Origin: Kushneria indalinina DSM 14324
GTDB taxonomy: Bacteria; Pseudomonadota; Gammaproteobacteria; Pseudomonadales; Halomonadaceae
DNA length: 64,000 bases
NCBI RefSeq assembly: GCF_003385845.1
Contig: NZ_QRDJ01000006.1
Coordinates: forward strand, 496,001 to 560,000
Reading direction: 5' to 3'
A model generated the notes under the pieces. That model was given only the letters and a program-made list of their open reading frames with translations. It searched no databases and was not told where the DNA came from. The translations under genes were made by a program, and so were the position numbers. Below are positions 34,838 through 43,160 of the stretch, one piece after another. Position 1 is the first letter of the stretch, and every line of letters starts with the position of its first letter.

Positions 34838-35308
34838 TCAGAGCCTGTGAAGCTCGTCATTGTGGTCGGTCTCCAGCGGCTGAAAACGCTCATCGACCAG
34901 TTGCAGCGTGGTGTTGTCTTCCATCAGTAGATAGATGGGCTCATGCTCGTCGTCGCCGCGGGCGGGATGCAGCACATAGACTGTGCCGCCGCCGGGTACG
35001 GCGTTGCCGCTGAGCACCTTCCAGTTTCCCTTGCGCTTTTGCGTCTGCCCATCCTCAGGCCCGCCTCGAGGGGTTTCGGTCAGGTTATAAACGCCCCCGG
35101 CACTGTCCGTACTGAAGTTCAGGGCCAGCTCGGTATCCACGCCATCGCAGTTATCGCATGGCAGGGAACCGCCATAAATCTGGTTGGTACCGGAACTGCG
35201 CTGTGACGAGCTGGTGGTAGCATTATCATGACCCTGATCACAACCGGTCATCAAAAGCCCCATCAGTGCCCCTGTCAGCGTCAGTGCGCTAAAACGTGTC
35301 AATGTCAT
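34838..35308 (-). CDS. NlpE-like lipoprotein
   Basis: A 156-residue lipoprotein with a signal peptide ending in the lipobox MTGC (acylated Cys23). The mature part has YGGSLPCDNCDGVDTELAL, equivalent to the NlpE N-terminal domain with its CxxC pair (Cys51, Cys54), then KRKGNWKVLSG and IYLLMEDNTTLQLVD, also family-like. NlpE proteins sit in the outer membrane, respond to copper and surface contact, and activate the Cpx envelope-stress system. No cpx genes are in view. It converges on the CsbD-like gene. Confidence 0.82.
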   Translation of the reverse strand: MTLTRFSALTLTGALMGLLMTGCDQGHDNATTSSSQRSSGTNQIYGGSLPCDNCDGVDTELALNFSTDSAGGVYNLTETPRGGPEDGQTQKRKGNWKVLSGNAVPGGGTVYVLHPARGDDEHEPIYLLMEDNTTLQLVDERFQPLETDHNDELHRL

Positions 35309-35547
35309 GCTCCTTGCTGTCCTGAAATCATCTGCCTCTGGCGGGTGCTTATACTCCTGCCTGCCAATCTCATGAAGCCTAAACGATCCGGTTGGTCATG
35401 TCTCTGTGACACTCTGGCGCCGTGAGCCCGGCATCATCCATGCCATTTCGCGACCATAGTCCAGGGGCTATTGTTGTTCACGGCGCTGGGGGCGAGAATC
35501 CCTGTGCTTTAACTTAATTCGAATATGACATTGCAAAGGGATCGGGC

Positions 35548-36858
35548 ATGAAAAAGGGATGGTGTTGCACGCTGGCGCTCATCAGCATGGGAATGACGTC
35601 ACAGGGCTGGGCAGCGGGCGCTTTCGATCCCGACGGCGATTATATGTTCGGTGACTGGGGCGGTGTGCGTTCTGACCTGGCCGATCAGGGCGTTGCCTTT
35701 CGCCTCGAGCACATCTCCGAGATGGCCTATTCCGTCGATGGCGGCTTTCGTGACAAGCGTACCGGTCGCTATTCCGACCAATGGACGGCCGGCGCCAATT
35801 TTGATCTTGATCGTCTGCTCGGCATTCCTGATGCGCGGTTTCAGTTCACCCTGAGCAACCGTAATGGCGAAAGTCTGAACAACGATGTTCTCAACAATCC
35901 CAACAGCGTGGGCGTCTCTTCCACTCAGGAAGTGTATGGGCGTGGCAGTGTCACCCGCATTACCCAGCTGTGGTATGGCCAGTCCTATATGAATGACACC
36001 TTCGAGATCAAGGCAGGGCGTGTGCCGGTAGGCGATGACTTTGCAGTCTATGACAGCAACTTTCAAAACCTTTATCTGGGCAGCGGCGAGCCCGGTAACC
36101 AGAACGGGGGGCTCTGGTACAACTGGCCGATCTCCCAGTGGGCGCTGGTCGGCAAATGGAACATCACCGATGAGCAGTATGCCCAGATCGGTTTTTTCAA
36201 TCTCAACGAATCCAACCTCGATCGTGATCACGGGCTGGATCTGAAACACAGTGGCACCAGCGGTACCCTGATCCCGGTGGAGTATGGCTTCGAGCCGGAC
36301 GAGGGGATTAACGGGCTGCCGGGCCAGTATCGGCTGGGGTATTACTACAGCAGCGCCGATGCCGATGACTATTCCTCGCGTGACAGCAATTCGGATGCCG
36401 AGAAGAGCCATCGCTACGGGCTCTACTATGTCATCAACCAGCAGGTAACCCGTCATGACGATGATCGCGATCGCGGGCTGAGCGTGTTCAGCATGGGCAC
36501 GTGGAACGACGGCGATACGGCCACCTTTGATCGCTACCTGTCGGCCGGTGTGACCTATACCGGACCGTTCGAGGGGCGCGAGCAGGATGAGATCGGGCTG
36601 GGTCTGGCCTACGCCCACGTCAACGATGACTATGACGCCTGGTCGCGCTCGGGCAATGCAGCGCTCGTGGGCGGATCGTCCGCGCCGGACTATGTACCGC
36701 GGCAGGGCGAGGAGTATAACGCTGAACTCTACTACTCCCTGCAGGCCACCCCCTGGCTGGCCTTTCGTCCCAATCTGCAGTACGTGCGCCATCCCGGAGC
36801 AGACAGTGACGTGGACAGCGCATGGGTAGGCGGTCTTTCGGTACTGGCCACCTTCTAG
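35548..36858 (+). CDS. OprB family carbohydrate porin
   Basis: A 436-residue outer-membrane protein with a cleaved signal peptide (about 1-22, ending GWA). The mature N-terminus YMFGDWGGVRSDLADQGVAF is the classical OprB opening, and LWYGQSYMNDTFEIKAGRVPVGDDF is the conserved central strand. The chain ends in Phe, as expected for insertion by the BAM complex. OprB forms sixteen-stranded, substrate-selective channels for glucose and related sugars. AAAGGGAT precedes the ATG. No sugar transport genes are adjacent. Confidence 0.9.
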   Translation: MKKGWCCTLALISMGMTSQGWAAGAFDPDGDYMFGDWGGVRSDLADQGVAFRLEHISEMAYSVDGGFRDKRTGRYSDQWTAGANFDLDRLLGIPDARFQFTLSNRNGESLNNDVLNNPNSVGVSSTQEVYGRGSVTRITQLWYGQSYMNDTFEIKAGRVPVGDDFAVYDSNFQNLYLGSGEPGNQNGGLWYNWPISQWALVGKWNITDEQYAQIGFFNLNESNLDRDHGLDLKHSGTSGTLIPVEYGFEPDEGINGLPGQYRLGYYYSSADADDYSSRDSNSDAEKSHRYGLYYVINQQVTRHDDDRDRGLSVFSMGTWNDGDTATFDRYLSAGVTYTGPFEGREQDEIGLGLAYAHVNDDYDAWSRSGNAALVGGSSAPDYVPRQGEEYNAELYYSLQATPWLAFRPNLQYVRHPGADSDVDSAWVGGLSVLATF

Positions 36859-36864
36859 TCCAGT

Positions 36865-36892
36865 GCAGGGCGCTACTGCGGTGGCGCCCTGC
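36865..36892. terminator. Stem-loop between the porin gene and vsr
   Basis: GCAGGGCGC (36865-36873) pairs with GCGCCCTGC (36884-36892) after the porin stop, overlapping the end of the converging vsr gene. No T tract is seen. Confidence 0.4.
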
Positions 36893-37349
36893 GGATGCGT
36901 GGCGGCTGAGGGGGCCACTCTTCAACGCTTGAGCCATGTTCGATCAGCGGCACAATCTCATGAAGCTGCGCCGGTATGTGACGCAGCCCGCACTCCCAGA
37001 CAACGATGGCGCGCCAGCCGAGGGCATTGAGCTGTTCCAGCTGGCGGCGATCGCGCATGACATTACCCTCCAGTTTTTCCTGCCAGAAGGTTTTTCGTGT
37101 TGCCGGTGATGTGGCATAGAAGCAGTGCTCGTGACGGTGCCAGAAGCAGCCGTGCACGAACACAACACAATGATGACGCGGCAGGGTCAGATCGGGGGTG
37201 CCCGGCAGGTCGCGCCGGTGGAGACGAAACCGATAGCCACAGGCATGCAGATAGCGTCTGACCAGAAGCTCCGGCTTTGTGTTTTTGCCCTGAATGCCCG
37301 CCATCATGCGGGATCGTGTCGCAGCGTCGACAACATCGACCAAGGTCAT
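36873..37349 (-). CDS. vsr: Very short patch repair endonuclease
   Basis: A 158-residue Vsr endonuclease, which nicks T:G mismatches produced by deamination of 5-methylcytosine. The opening VDAATRSRMMAGIQGKNTKPE and RDLPGTPDLTLPRHHCVVFVHGCFWHRHEHC contain the catalytic Asp and the zinc/active-site His and Cys positions. The ATG at 37349 has GGGAGG just upstream. Vsr genes usually sit beside a cytosine-5 methyltransferase (dcm or a restriction-system enzyme), but none is present here. The next gene is a repressor-like regulator. The local base composition drops upstream, suggesting acquisition. Confidence 0.92.
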   Translation of the reverse strand: MTLVDVVDAATRSRMMAGIQGKNTKPELLVRRYLHACGYRFRLHRRDLPGTPDLTLPRHHCVVFVHGCFWHRHEHCFYATSPATRKTFWQEKLEGNVMRDRRQLEQLNALGWRAIVVWECGLRHIPAQLHEIVPLIEHGSSVEEWPPQPPRIRRAPPQ

Positions 37350-37410
37350 GACCTCCCGTTTCACACAAGTCAAAGCGTTGAGTGTAGGAGATCATGCACC
37401 GGTCATGATG

Positions 37411-38040
37411 TCAGAAGTTCATGACCTTCATTGGCCAGACGGCGGGAATGGCAGCATGGAAGACAATCTCGTCACCGTGTGTTTTCTCTTCGGGATCGTG
37501 ACTGTTGGCCTCGCCAAAAATATTCAGGATCATGTTGAATGCCTGCTCGACTCTTTTAACCATCATGCGAGCATCTTTCTCAATAAGGTAAAGACCATTG
37601 CCGTTAAAACGAGAGCAATGTCTTGCCAGCATCAGGGTACCCGGTGGGCAGAAATCAAAGTGGCCGGGATGCTGTGGTGTCAGTAAATAGTCATCCTTTT
37701 TAATCAGCCCATTGTCGATAAACCCCATGGGGAAATGCGATATCGGTACGGCATTGATACCGACCGTTTCGGGGGAAATTGTTAATGGATAAAGAGGAAG
37801 TGACAGCAGCATGGCGTGACTGCCGCCGGAGGTGTCCCGCGTATTGCTCAGCAGATGCGAAATGCTGCAGCGCAGTGCCCTTGCCAACGGTTCCAGACGC
37901 GAATGTCCCACACGTTTGATGGTGCCATTTTCCCAATAGGAAATGGTGACATCTGAAACGCCTACGCGACGGGCCAGCTCAGCCTTGCTTAGTCCACACT
38001 GTTCTCGCAATTTGCGAATGCGCTCGCCCAACTCGTTCAT
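37411..38040 (-). CDS. XRE-family repressor with LexA/S24-like C-terminal region
   Basis: A 209-residue regulator. The helix-turn-helix lies at about 17-38 (LSKAELARRVGVSDVTISYW). The C-terminal part (about 125-175), with PPGTLMLARHCSRF and GLYLIEKDARMMVKRV, resembles the S24 dimerisation domain of phage CI-type repressors. The lysine of VKRV is kept, but I cannot find the serine of the usual DSMxP motif, so self-cleavage seems lost. Codon use looks less GC-biased than in neighbouring genes. Its upstream region holds TTAGT-N8-ACTAA (38099-38116), a possible operator. It may be a relic of a mobile element or regulate vsr. Confidence 0.75.
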   Translation of the reverse strand: MNELGERIRKLREQCGLSKAELARRVGVSDVTISYWENGTIKRVGHSRLEPLARALRCSISHLLSNTRDTSGGSHAMLLSLPLYPLTISPETVGINAVPISHFPMGFIDNGLIKKDDYLLTPQHPGHFDFCPPGTLMLARHCSRFNGNGLYLIEKDARMMVKRVEQAFNMILNIFGEANSHDPEEKTHGDEIVFHAAIPAVWPMKVMNF

Positions 38041-38232
38041 GCGTGGCCTCACATGTCTCATAAGCGAGCCAGCATAGCGAGCTGCATGTTAAGTATGTTT
38101 AGTAGTTTGTCACTAATTGAACACAACCAAGATCAATGAATTTAATTTTTTGGTATTAACCTGTTTAATTGAAAGTAGGGGTGAAGAGTCACTCTTTAAC
38201 AGAAAAAGACATCAGAAAAACCTGATAAATCG
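38041..38232. other. AT-rich intergenic region with possible operator
   Basis: This stretch is clearly AT-richer than the rest of the window. It holds the imperfect repeat TTAGT at 38099-38103 with ACTAA at 38112-38116, about 60 bp upstream of the repressor gene, and a run of A/T up to 38170. No gene is seen. Confidence 0.35.
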
Positions 38233-38949
38233 TTATTGACTCAGCCAGCCTGCCAGCAGAGGAAGAACAATGGCGCTGAGCGCGCCATTAAGCGCCATGG
38301 CGAGACTGGCAAAGGCACCGGTTTGTGCATCGATACCGAATCCACGTGCTGTGCCAAGACCATGTCCGTTGAGTCCGAGTGCCAGACCGACAACGCGTGG
38401 ATCCTGACAGCGCAGCATAATGGCCAGTGGCGGGATGGTGGAGGCTGCCAGAATGCCGGTCACCGTTACAATACCGGCGGTGAGGCCGGGATAGCCGCCC
38501 AGTCCTTCTGAAACGCCAATGGCGATGGGCGTTGTAATGGACCTGGGAGCCAGCGATGCCAGAATGTCGGGAGACAGCCCGAGTGCCCAGGCGATGGAAA
38601 GCGTCGCCGCGCAGGCGGTGATCGATCCTGTTACAAGGCTCACCGTCACGGGGATCAGCAGGCGCTTGATGTGTTGAAACTGCTCGTAAAGGGGAATCGC
38701 CAGCCCGACCGTGGCCGGTCCCAGAAGCAGCGTCAGCCAATGGGCGTCGAGATAGTAGGTGTCGTAATCGATCGGCAATACCGCAATGAAAAGCGCCAGA
38801 AGAAGGCTGCCGGTCAGCATTGGGGGCGCCCAGCTGGGATGGCGCATCAGCCGATAAAGGGACAGGGCAAGCATATAGGCGGCAAGTGTCATCACAATGG
38901 CCAGTGCTGGCGTTGCCATCATCTCCTGGGCCAGCGTTCGAAGATTCAT
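38233..38949 (-). CDS. lrgB: LrgB/CidB family membrane protein
   Basis: A 238-residue polytopic protein of the LrgB family. The conserved segments APRSITTPIAIGVSEGLGGYPGLTAG and GLNGHGLGTARGFGIDAQTGAFASLAMALNG are nearly invariant in the family. LrgAB/CidAB were first described as holin/antiholin-like controllers of murein hydrolase activity; plant and bacterial relatives transport glycolate or pyruvate. Its start overlaps the lrgA stop by 4 bp, so the two are made together. Confidence 0.9.
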   Translation of the reverse strand: MNLRTLAQEMMATPALAIVMTLAAYMLALSLYRLMRHPSWAPPMLTGSLLLALFIAVLPIDYDTYYLDAHWLTLLLGPATVGLAIPLYEQFQHIKRLLIPVTVSLVTGSITACAATLSIAWALGLSPDILASLAPRSITTPIAIGVSEGLGGYPGLTAGIVTVTGILAASTIPPLAIMLRCQDPRVVGLALGLNGHGLGTARGFGIDAQTGAFASLAMALNGALSAIVLPLLAGWLSQ

Positions 38950-39314
38950 GAAGCGCCTGCCGCGTCATCCCGACGCTGTTGCCAGCGCACCATGGCCTGC
39001 ATCGTCACAAGCGTCACCACACTGCTGATCAGCGTCCCCAGTACGATGGCGATCAAAAGCTTCAGCCAGTTATCGGTCAGGGAGGTACCCAGAAAAAAAA
39101 GACCTGCGGCGCTGGGCAGAATCAACAGGGTGAAATAGTGGATAAGATGGCTGGCGGCGACGCCCATCGAGCGTGAAGAGCGCTGGCGGACAATCAGAAC
39201 CAGAAAAAGCACCAGCATGCCCAGCACACTTCCCACGACGGGCAGTGCCAGCGTCGCCTGCAAAAGATTGCCGATGACCAGAAAGATCATCAGCCACATG
39301 AACCCCTTTAACAT
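38946..39314 (-). CDS. lrgA: LrgA/CidA family holin-like protein
   Basis: A 122-residue membrane protein with four hydrophobic helices. LPVVGSVLGMLVLFLVLIV is the family core (compare PGSIIGM in CidA), and FFLGTSLTDNWLKL is also typical. The ATG at 39314 has AGAGG upstream and gives the expected length; the open frame continues further but encodes atypical sequence. It is the first gene of a two-gene operon with lrgB and is divergent to the quinone reductase gene. The run of eight A at 39093-39100 lies in the coding region. Confidence 0.87.
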   Translation of the reverse strand: MLKGFMWLMIFLVIGNLLQATLALPVVGSVLGMLVLFLVLIVRQRSSRSMGVAASHLIHYFTLLILPSAAGLFFLGTSLTDNWLKLLIAIVLGTLISSVVTLVTMQAMVRWQQRRDDAAGAS

Positions 39315-39513
39315 TGCAGCCTCTGGAATAAGTCGGTCGATACCTCTCCCGAGGACAGGCGATACAGGCCTGGCGGGCCAGGTCTTCAGGTCATGATAAG
39401 CTAATGATATAAGGGAATGCAGTGACAAATCGTGAATGCTTGCTGGCATCAGCTCACCTGTCACGCTGATACTACGATTTCTTGTTCATACCTTCTATTG
39501 GGGACAATGGTTC

Positions 39514-40491
39514 ATGGCAAAACGCATTGAATTTGCAGAAACCGGCGGGCCTGAAGTGCTCAAAATGCGTGAATTCGAGCCCGAGGCCCTCGGGCCGCGA
39601 GACGTGCGGGTCACCAACTGGGCCATTGGCCTCAACTTCATCGATATCTACGTGCGCACTGGTCTCTATCCGGTGGGTGAGCTGCCTTCGGGACTGGGCA
39701 CTGAAGGGGCCGGGGTGATCGAGGCAGTAGGTGAAGAGGTTACCGAATTCAGGGAAGGTGATCGGGTGGTCTATGCCACCGGCCCGCTGGGCGCCTATTC
39801 GACACACCATACCCTGCCGGCCGACAAGGTGATCATGCTGCCGGACAGCATCGGCTTTGATCAGGCGGCCGCTGCCATGTTGAAGGGGATGACCGTGCAG
39901 TATCTACTGCGTCAGGTCTATCCGATCAAAAGCGGTGACACCTTTCTCTTTCATGCTGCCGCCGGCGGAGTGGGCCTGATTGCCTGTCAGTGGGCCAAAA
40001 GCCTGGGGGCACGATTGATCGGTACGGTATCCACGCCCGAAAAGGCGGCCCTTGCCCGCAAGAACGGGGCCTGGGCGACCATCAACTACCGGGAAGAGAA
40101 TGTGGTCGAGCGCGTCCGTGAACTGACCGATGGGCAGATGTGTCCGGTAGTCTATGACTCGGTCGGACGCGATACCTGGGAGACGTCGCTGGACTGTCTG
40201 GCGCCGCGCGGCCTGATGGTGAGCTTTGGCAATGCTTCCGGCCCGGTGGAAGGGGTGAACCTTGCCATTCTGAATCAGAAGGGATCGCTTTTCGTGACGC
40301 GCCCGAGCCTTGCCGGCTATGCCGATACCCGCGAGCGGCTGGAGGCGATGAGCCAGGAACTTTTCCAGGTGATGAGCAATGACAGTGTGCACGTCAATAT
40401 CGGCTGTCGCTTTCGTCTGGATGAGGCCGGGGAGGCGCAGCAGAACCTGGCGTCCCGCCGCACCTCAGGCTCGACCATTCTGATTCCCTGA
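39514..40491 (+). CDS. NADPH:quinone reductase (zeta-crystallin type)
   Basis: A 325-residue MDR protein without zinc ligands, as in QorA. The beginning MAKRIEFAETGGPEVLK, FIDIYVRTGLYP and the nucleotide-binding AAAGGVGLIACQWAKSLGARLIGTV are hallmarks. QorA reduces quinones by single or double electron transfer with NADPH and counters oxidative stress. The ATG at 39514 matches the family N-terminus; upstream in-frame codons do not. It is divergent to lrgAB and converges on an SDR gene. Confidence 0.9.
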   Translation: MAKRIEFAETGGPEVLKMREFEPEALGPRDVRVTNWAIGLNFIDIYVRTGLYPVGELPSGLGTEGAGVIEAVGEEVTEFREGDRVVYATGPLGAYSTHHTLPADKVIMLPDSIGFDQAAAAMLKGMTVQYLLRQVYPIKSGDTFLFHAAAGGVGLIACQWAKSLGARLIGTVSTPEKAALARKNGAWATINYREENVVERVRELTDGQMCPVVYDSVGRDTWETSLDCLAPRGLMVSFGNASGPVEGVNLAILNQKGSLFVTRPSLAGYADTRERLEAMSQELFQVMSNDSVHVNIGCRFRLDEAGEAQQNLASRRTSGSTILIP

Positions 40492-40549
40492 GCAGAGAGA
40501 GGACACACGCTGGCAGCGTTCGTATGGACGGCTGCCGGCGTGCGCCTGC

Positions 40550-41314
40550 CTACCACTCGATGGGCGTATCGTTCCAGTCATAAAACGCGCCGCTGTCATC
40601 AGGGGTGCGTCGATTGATCACCTCCAAAAGTCGCTCGGCCACGAAATCCGGTGTAAACAGCTTTTGCGCTGGCACTCTGGCCTGAAAGGGTCTGGAAAGC
40701 TCGGTATCCGTGGTGCCCGGATGCAGACAAAGCACGATGGCCTGCGGGTTGCGCCGTTTGAACTCGATCGATGCCGTCTTCATCAGCATGTTGAGCGCTG
40801 CCTTGCTGGCGCGATAGGCGTACCAGCCGCCCAGTTCGTTATCTCCGATCGACCCAACACGCGCCGACAGCGTGGCCATGATGGCCGGATGGCGAATCAT
40901 GCGATCCGCCAGGGTGCTGATCAGCATGGCGGCCGTGGCCGCGTTGACATGAAAGGCGTGATGCAGGGCCTCAAGGGAGAGCCTTTCAAGGCGCTTTTCA
41001 GGAGCAATGGCCACCGATTGATCGCTCTGGCCGTCGTGCAGCACGCCAATGGTGTTGAACAGAAGATGGATCGGGATCTGGTGCAGGTACGCGCTGAGCG
41101 TTGCCAGCCCCTGCTCGGTCGTGACATCGGCGTCGACAATGTCCAGCCGGTCACAGTCCAGCTGCGCATCCTGTTCCAGTCGCTCACGGTGGCGGGTCAC
41201 CGCAATGATTCGGCCGGCTCGCGGGTCCCGGGCAAGTCTTGCCAGCAGGGCGCGGCCGATGCCGCCGGCACCGGTGATGACGGCGGTGTATTGATCGGGA
41301 AGGTGGTCAGGCAT
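40550..41314 (-). CDS. Short-chain dehydrogenase/reductase
   Basis: A 254-residue SDR protein. The cofactor motif is AVITGAGGIGRALLARL near the N-terminus, with basic residues after strand 2 (TRHRERL), which favours NADPH. The catalytic Tyr-x3-Lys is YAYRASK, and the preceding Ser lies in TLSARVGSI. LCLHPGTTDTELSRPFQ is similar to the C-factor/CsgA-like SDR group. The substrate is unknown. It is 76 bp upstream of the cydDC operon's end and on the same strand, but separated from it. Confidence 0.87.
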   Translation of the reverse strand: MPDHLPDQYTAVITGAGGIGRALLARLARDPRAGRIIAVTRHRERLEQDAQLDCDRLDIVDADVTTEQGLATLSAYLHQIPIHLLFNTIGVLHDGQSDQSVAIAPEKRLERLSLEALHHAFHVNAATAAMLISTLADRMIRHPAIMATLSARVGSIGDNELGGWYAYRASKAALNMLMKTASIEFKRRNPQAIVLCLHPGTTDTELSRPFQARVPAQKLFTPDFVAERLLEVINRRTPDDSGAFYDWNDTPIEW

Positions 41315-41390
41315 GTCGTGGCTCGCCGGGGCAATGAGGATTTGATGTCAGATCACGAAAGATCCTCAAAGCATAGCGAAGGTTGCAGCG

Positions 41391-43160
41391 TCAGGCCGAA
41401 CGCATCAGGCCGGCAAGCTCGGGGTCGATACGCCGGTACAGTGTGGCCAGCCGGCTATCGGTCTCCGCAAGAAGGCGATCGGGCGTGTCATGTTCGACCA
41501 GACGGCCGTCATCGAACATGGCGATTCGGTCAAAGTACTCAAGCTGCGTCAGACGGTGGGTGATCACGATCAGTGTGCGCCCACGGCAGTAGTCGCGAAT
41601 CGTGTTCCATACCTGCTGCTCGGTGGCCTCATCCAGACCTTCGGTAGGCTCGTCGAGCAAAACGATGGGGGCCTGGCGCAGCAGAGTGCGGGCGATGCCA
41701 AAGCGCCTTAACTGGCCGCCGGAGAGGGAGCTGCCGCGCTCATCCGGAAAACCTGACAGCCCGTCGGGCTGATGCGCCAGCCAGTCACCCAGCGCCAGAG
41801 CGTCGAGCACGGCCATGATCTCGTCATCATCGATGGCCCGGCCCATGGTCAGGTTATCGCGGTAGCTGGCAGCAAAAAGGTGCGTCTCCTGCTGGGCAAC
41901 CGTGAATTGCGCGCGCAGGGTGGCCTCACACAGCCGATTCAGGGGCGCGCCGCCCAGCGTAATACTGCCACCGCTCGGCGAAACGAATCGGATCAGCGTA
42001 TTGAAAAGGGTCGTTTTGCCGCTGCCGGAAGGCCCGAGAATCAGCAGGTGTTCACCTTCCTCGACTGCCAGACTGAGCGAAGACACGGCCGCGACACCGG
42101 CGTCAAAGCGAACGCTCAGGTCATCGATCGACAGTCGAGTTCCTTCGGGCATTTGCTGCTCACCGGCGTCGGGGAAATCGGTTTCCGGTATGTGCGCCTG
42201 GATATCGTCCAGACGCGCTGCGGCGCGCTGAATACGGCCCAGGTGTTGCCAGGCCTGCGGCAGCAAAGCAATGGCCTCAAAGGCGCCCATGACGGCCAGG
42301 CCCATGAGGGCCACCAGGACCGGACTCATGCCGTGGTGGGTGACGGCCCAGCCGGCCATGCCCAGTACGCCGGTCAGCGTCAAACCCAGCAGTGCCTGGG
42401 AGAGCAGCTGTGAGCTGCCCCATTGGCGCGCCAGCTGATACTCATGGGCGTCGCGGGCGTGCTCGCCCTTGATGAGGTGATCGACCTCGCCCTGCCAGCG
42501 GTTGTAGATCATCAGTTCCGACAGGCCATTCAGCCGCTCCAGCAGGCGAGCACGAAGGCGGGTGTTGTCCTGCTGCCAGGCATCCGAATGGGGTCGGCCG
42601 GCGCGCCAGGCAAGCCACGGCCCCAAAAGACCCGAAAGCAGCAGGGCGAGGGCGGCAAACATGCCGATGGCCGGGGCAAAGACACCGATGACCACGCCAC
42701 AGACCACGATGCCCAGCAATGCCACGATGGAGGGCGCCAGGACCCGTAGATAGAGGCCATCGAGGGCGTCCACATCGGCCGTCAGGCGCGTCATGAGCTC
42801 GCTCTCACCGTGACGCTGCAGCTGGGCGGGGGAGAGCGGCTCAAGTTTTTCATAGACGTGGCGTCGCAGCCGTGACAACAGACGAAAGGTGGCGTCATGG
42901 GTGACCAGCCGTTCGCCATAGCGGGTGGCCGTGCGCGACAGTGCAAAAAAGCGCACGCCGGCCGAGGGCAGCAGGTAATTGAAGGTCTGCGCCGTGGCAA
43001 TACTCAAGCCGGCCAGCGCCGAGGCGGATAAAAACCAGCCCGAGAGGGCCATCAGGCCAATGCTGGACGCCAGTGCGATCAGCTGCAGGGCAATTCCGGT
43101 CCCCAGTAGCCAGGCCCAGGGTTTCATGAGGCGCAGATAGGGCAGGAGTTGTTTAAACAT
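41391..43160 (-). CDS. cydC: Thiol reductant ABC exporter subunit CydC
   Basis: A 589-residue half-transporter: six-helix membrane domain (about 1-320) and ATPase domain. Walker A is GPSGSGKTTLF, the signature SLSGGQLRRFGIAR and Walker B IVLLDEPTEGLD. With CydD it forms the exporter of glutathione and cysteine needed for periplasmic redox balance and assembly of cytochrome bd and c-type cytochromes. The ATG at 43160 overlaps the cydD stop by 8 bp; the frame opens further upstream but inside cydD. No cydAB is in the window. Confidence 0.9.
   Translation of the reverse strand: MFKQLLPYLRLMKPWAWLLGTGIALQLIALASSIGLMALSGWFLSASALAGLSIATAQTFNYLLPSAGVRFFALSRTATRYGERLVTHDATFRLLSRLRRHVYEKLEPLSPAQLQRHGESELMTRLTADVDALDGLYLRVLAPSIVALLGIVVCGVVIGVFAPAIGMFAALALLLSGLLGPWLAWRAGRPHSDAWQQDNTRLRARLLERLNGLSELMIYNRWQGEVDHLIKGEHARDAHEYQLARQWGSSQLLSQALLGLTLTGVLGMAGWAVTHHGMSPVLVALMGLAVMGAFEAIALLPQAWQHLGRIQRAAARLDDIQAHIPETDFPDAGEQQMPEGTRLSIDDLSVRFDAGVAAVSSLSLAVEEGEHLLILGPSGSGKTTLFNTLIRFVSPSGGSITLGGAPLNRLCEATLRAQFTVAQQETHLFAASYRDNLTMGRAIDDDEIMAVLDALALGDWLAHQPDGLSGFPDERGSSLSGGQLRRFGIARTLLRQAPIVLLDEPTEGLDEATEQQVWNTIRDYCRGRTLIVITHRLTQLEYFDRIAMFDDGRLVEHDTPDRLLAETDSRLATLYRRIDPELAGLMRSA

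Noticed and set aside
35599-36918. Open frame antisense to the OprB porin gene
   Set aside because: The plus-strand porin has a signal peptide, family motifs and a ribosome site; the antisense frame has none.
36873-39314. Prophage or genomic island around vsr and the repressor
   Set aside because: No integrase, attachment repeats or phage structural genes; neighbouring genes are ordinary chromosomal genes.
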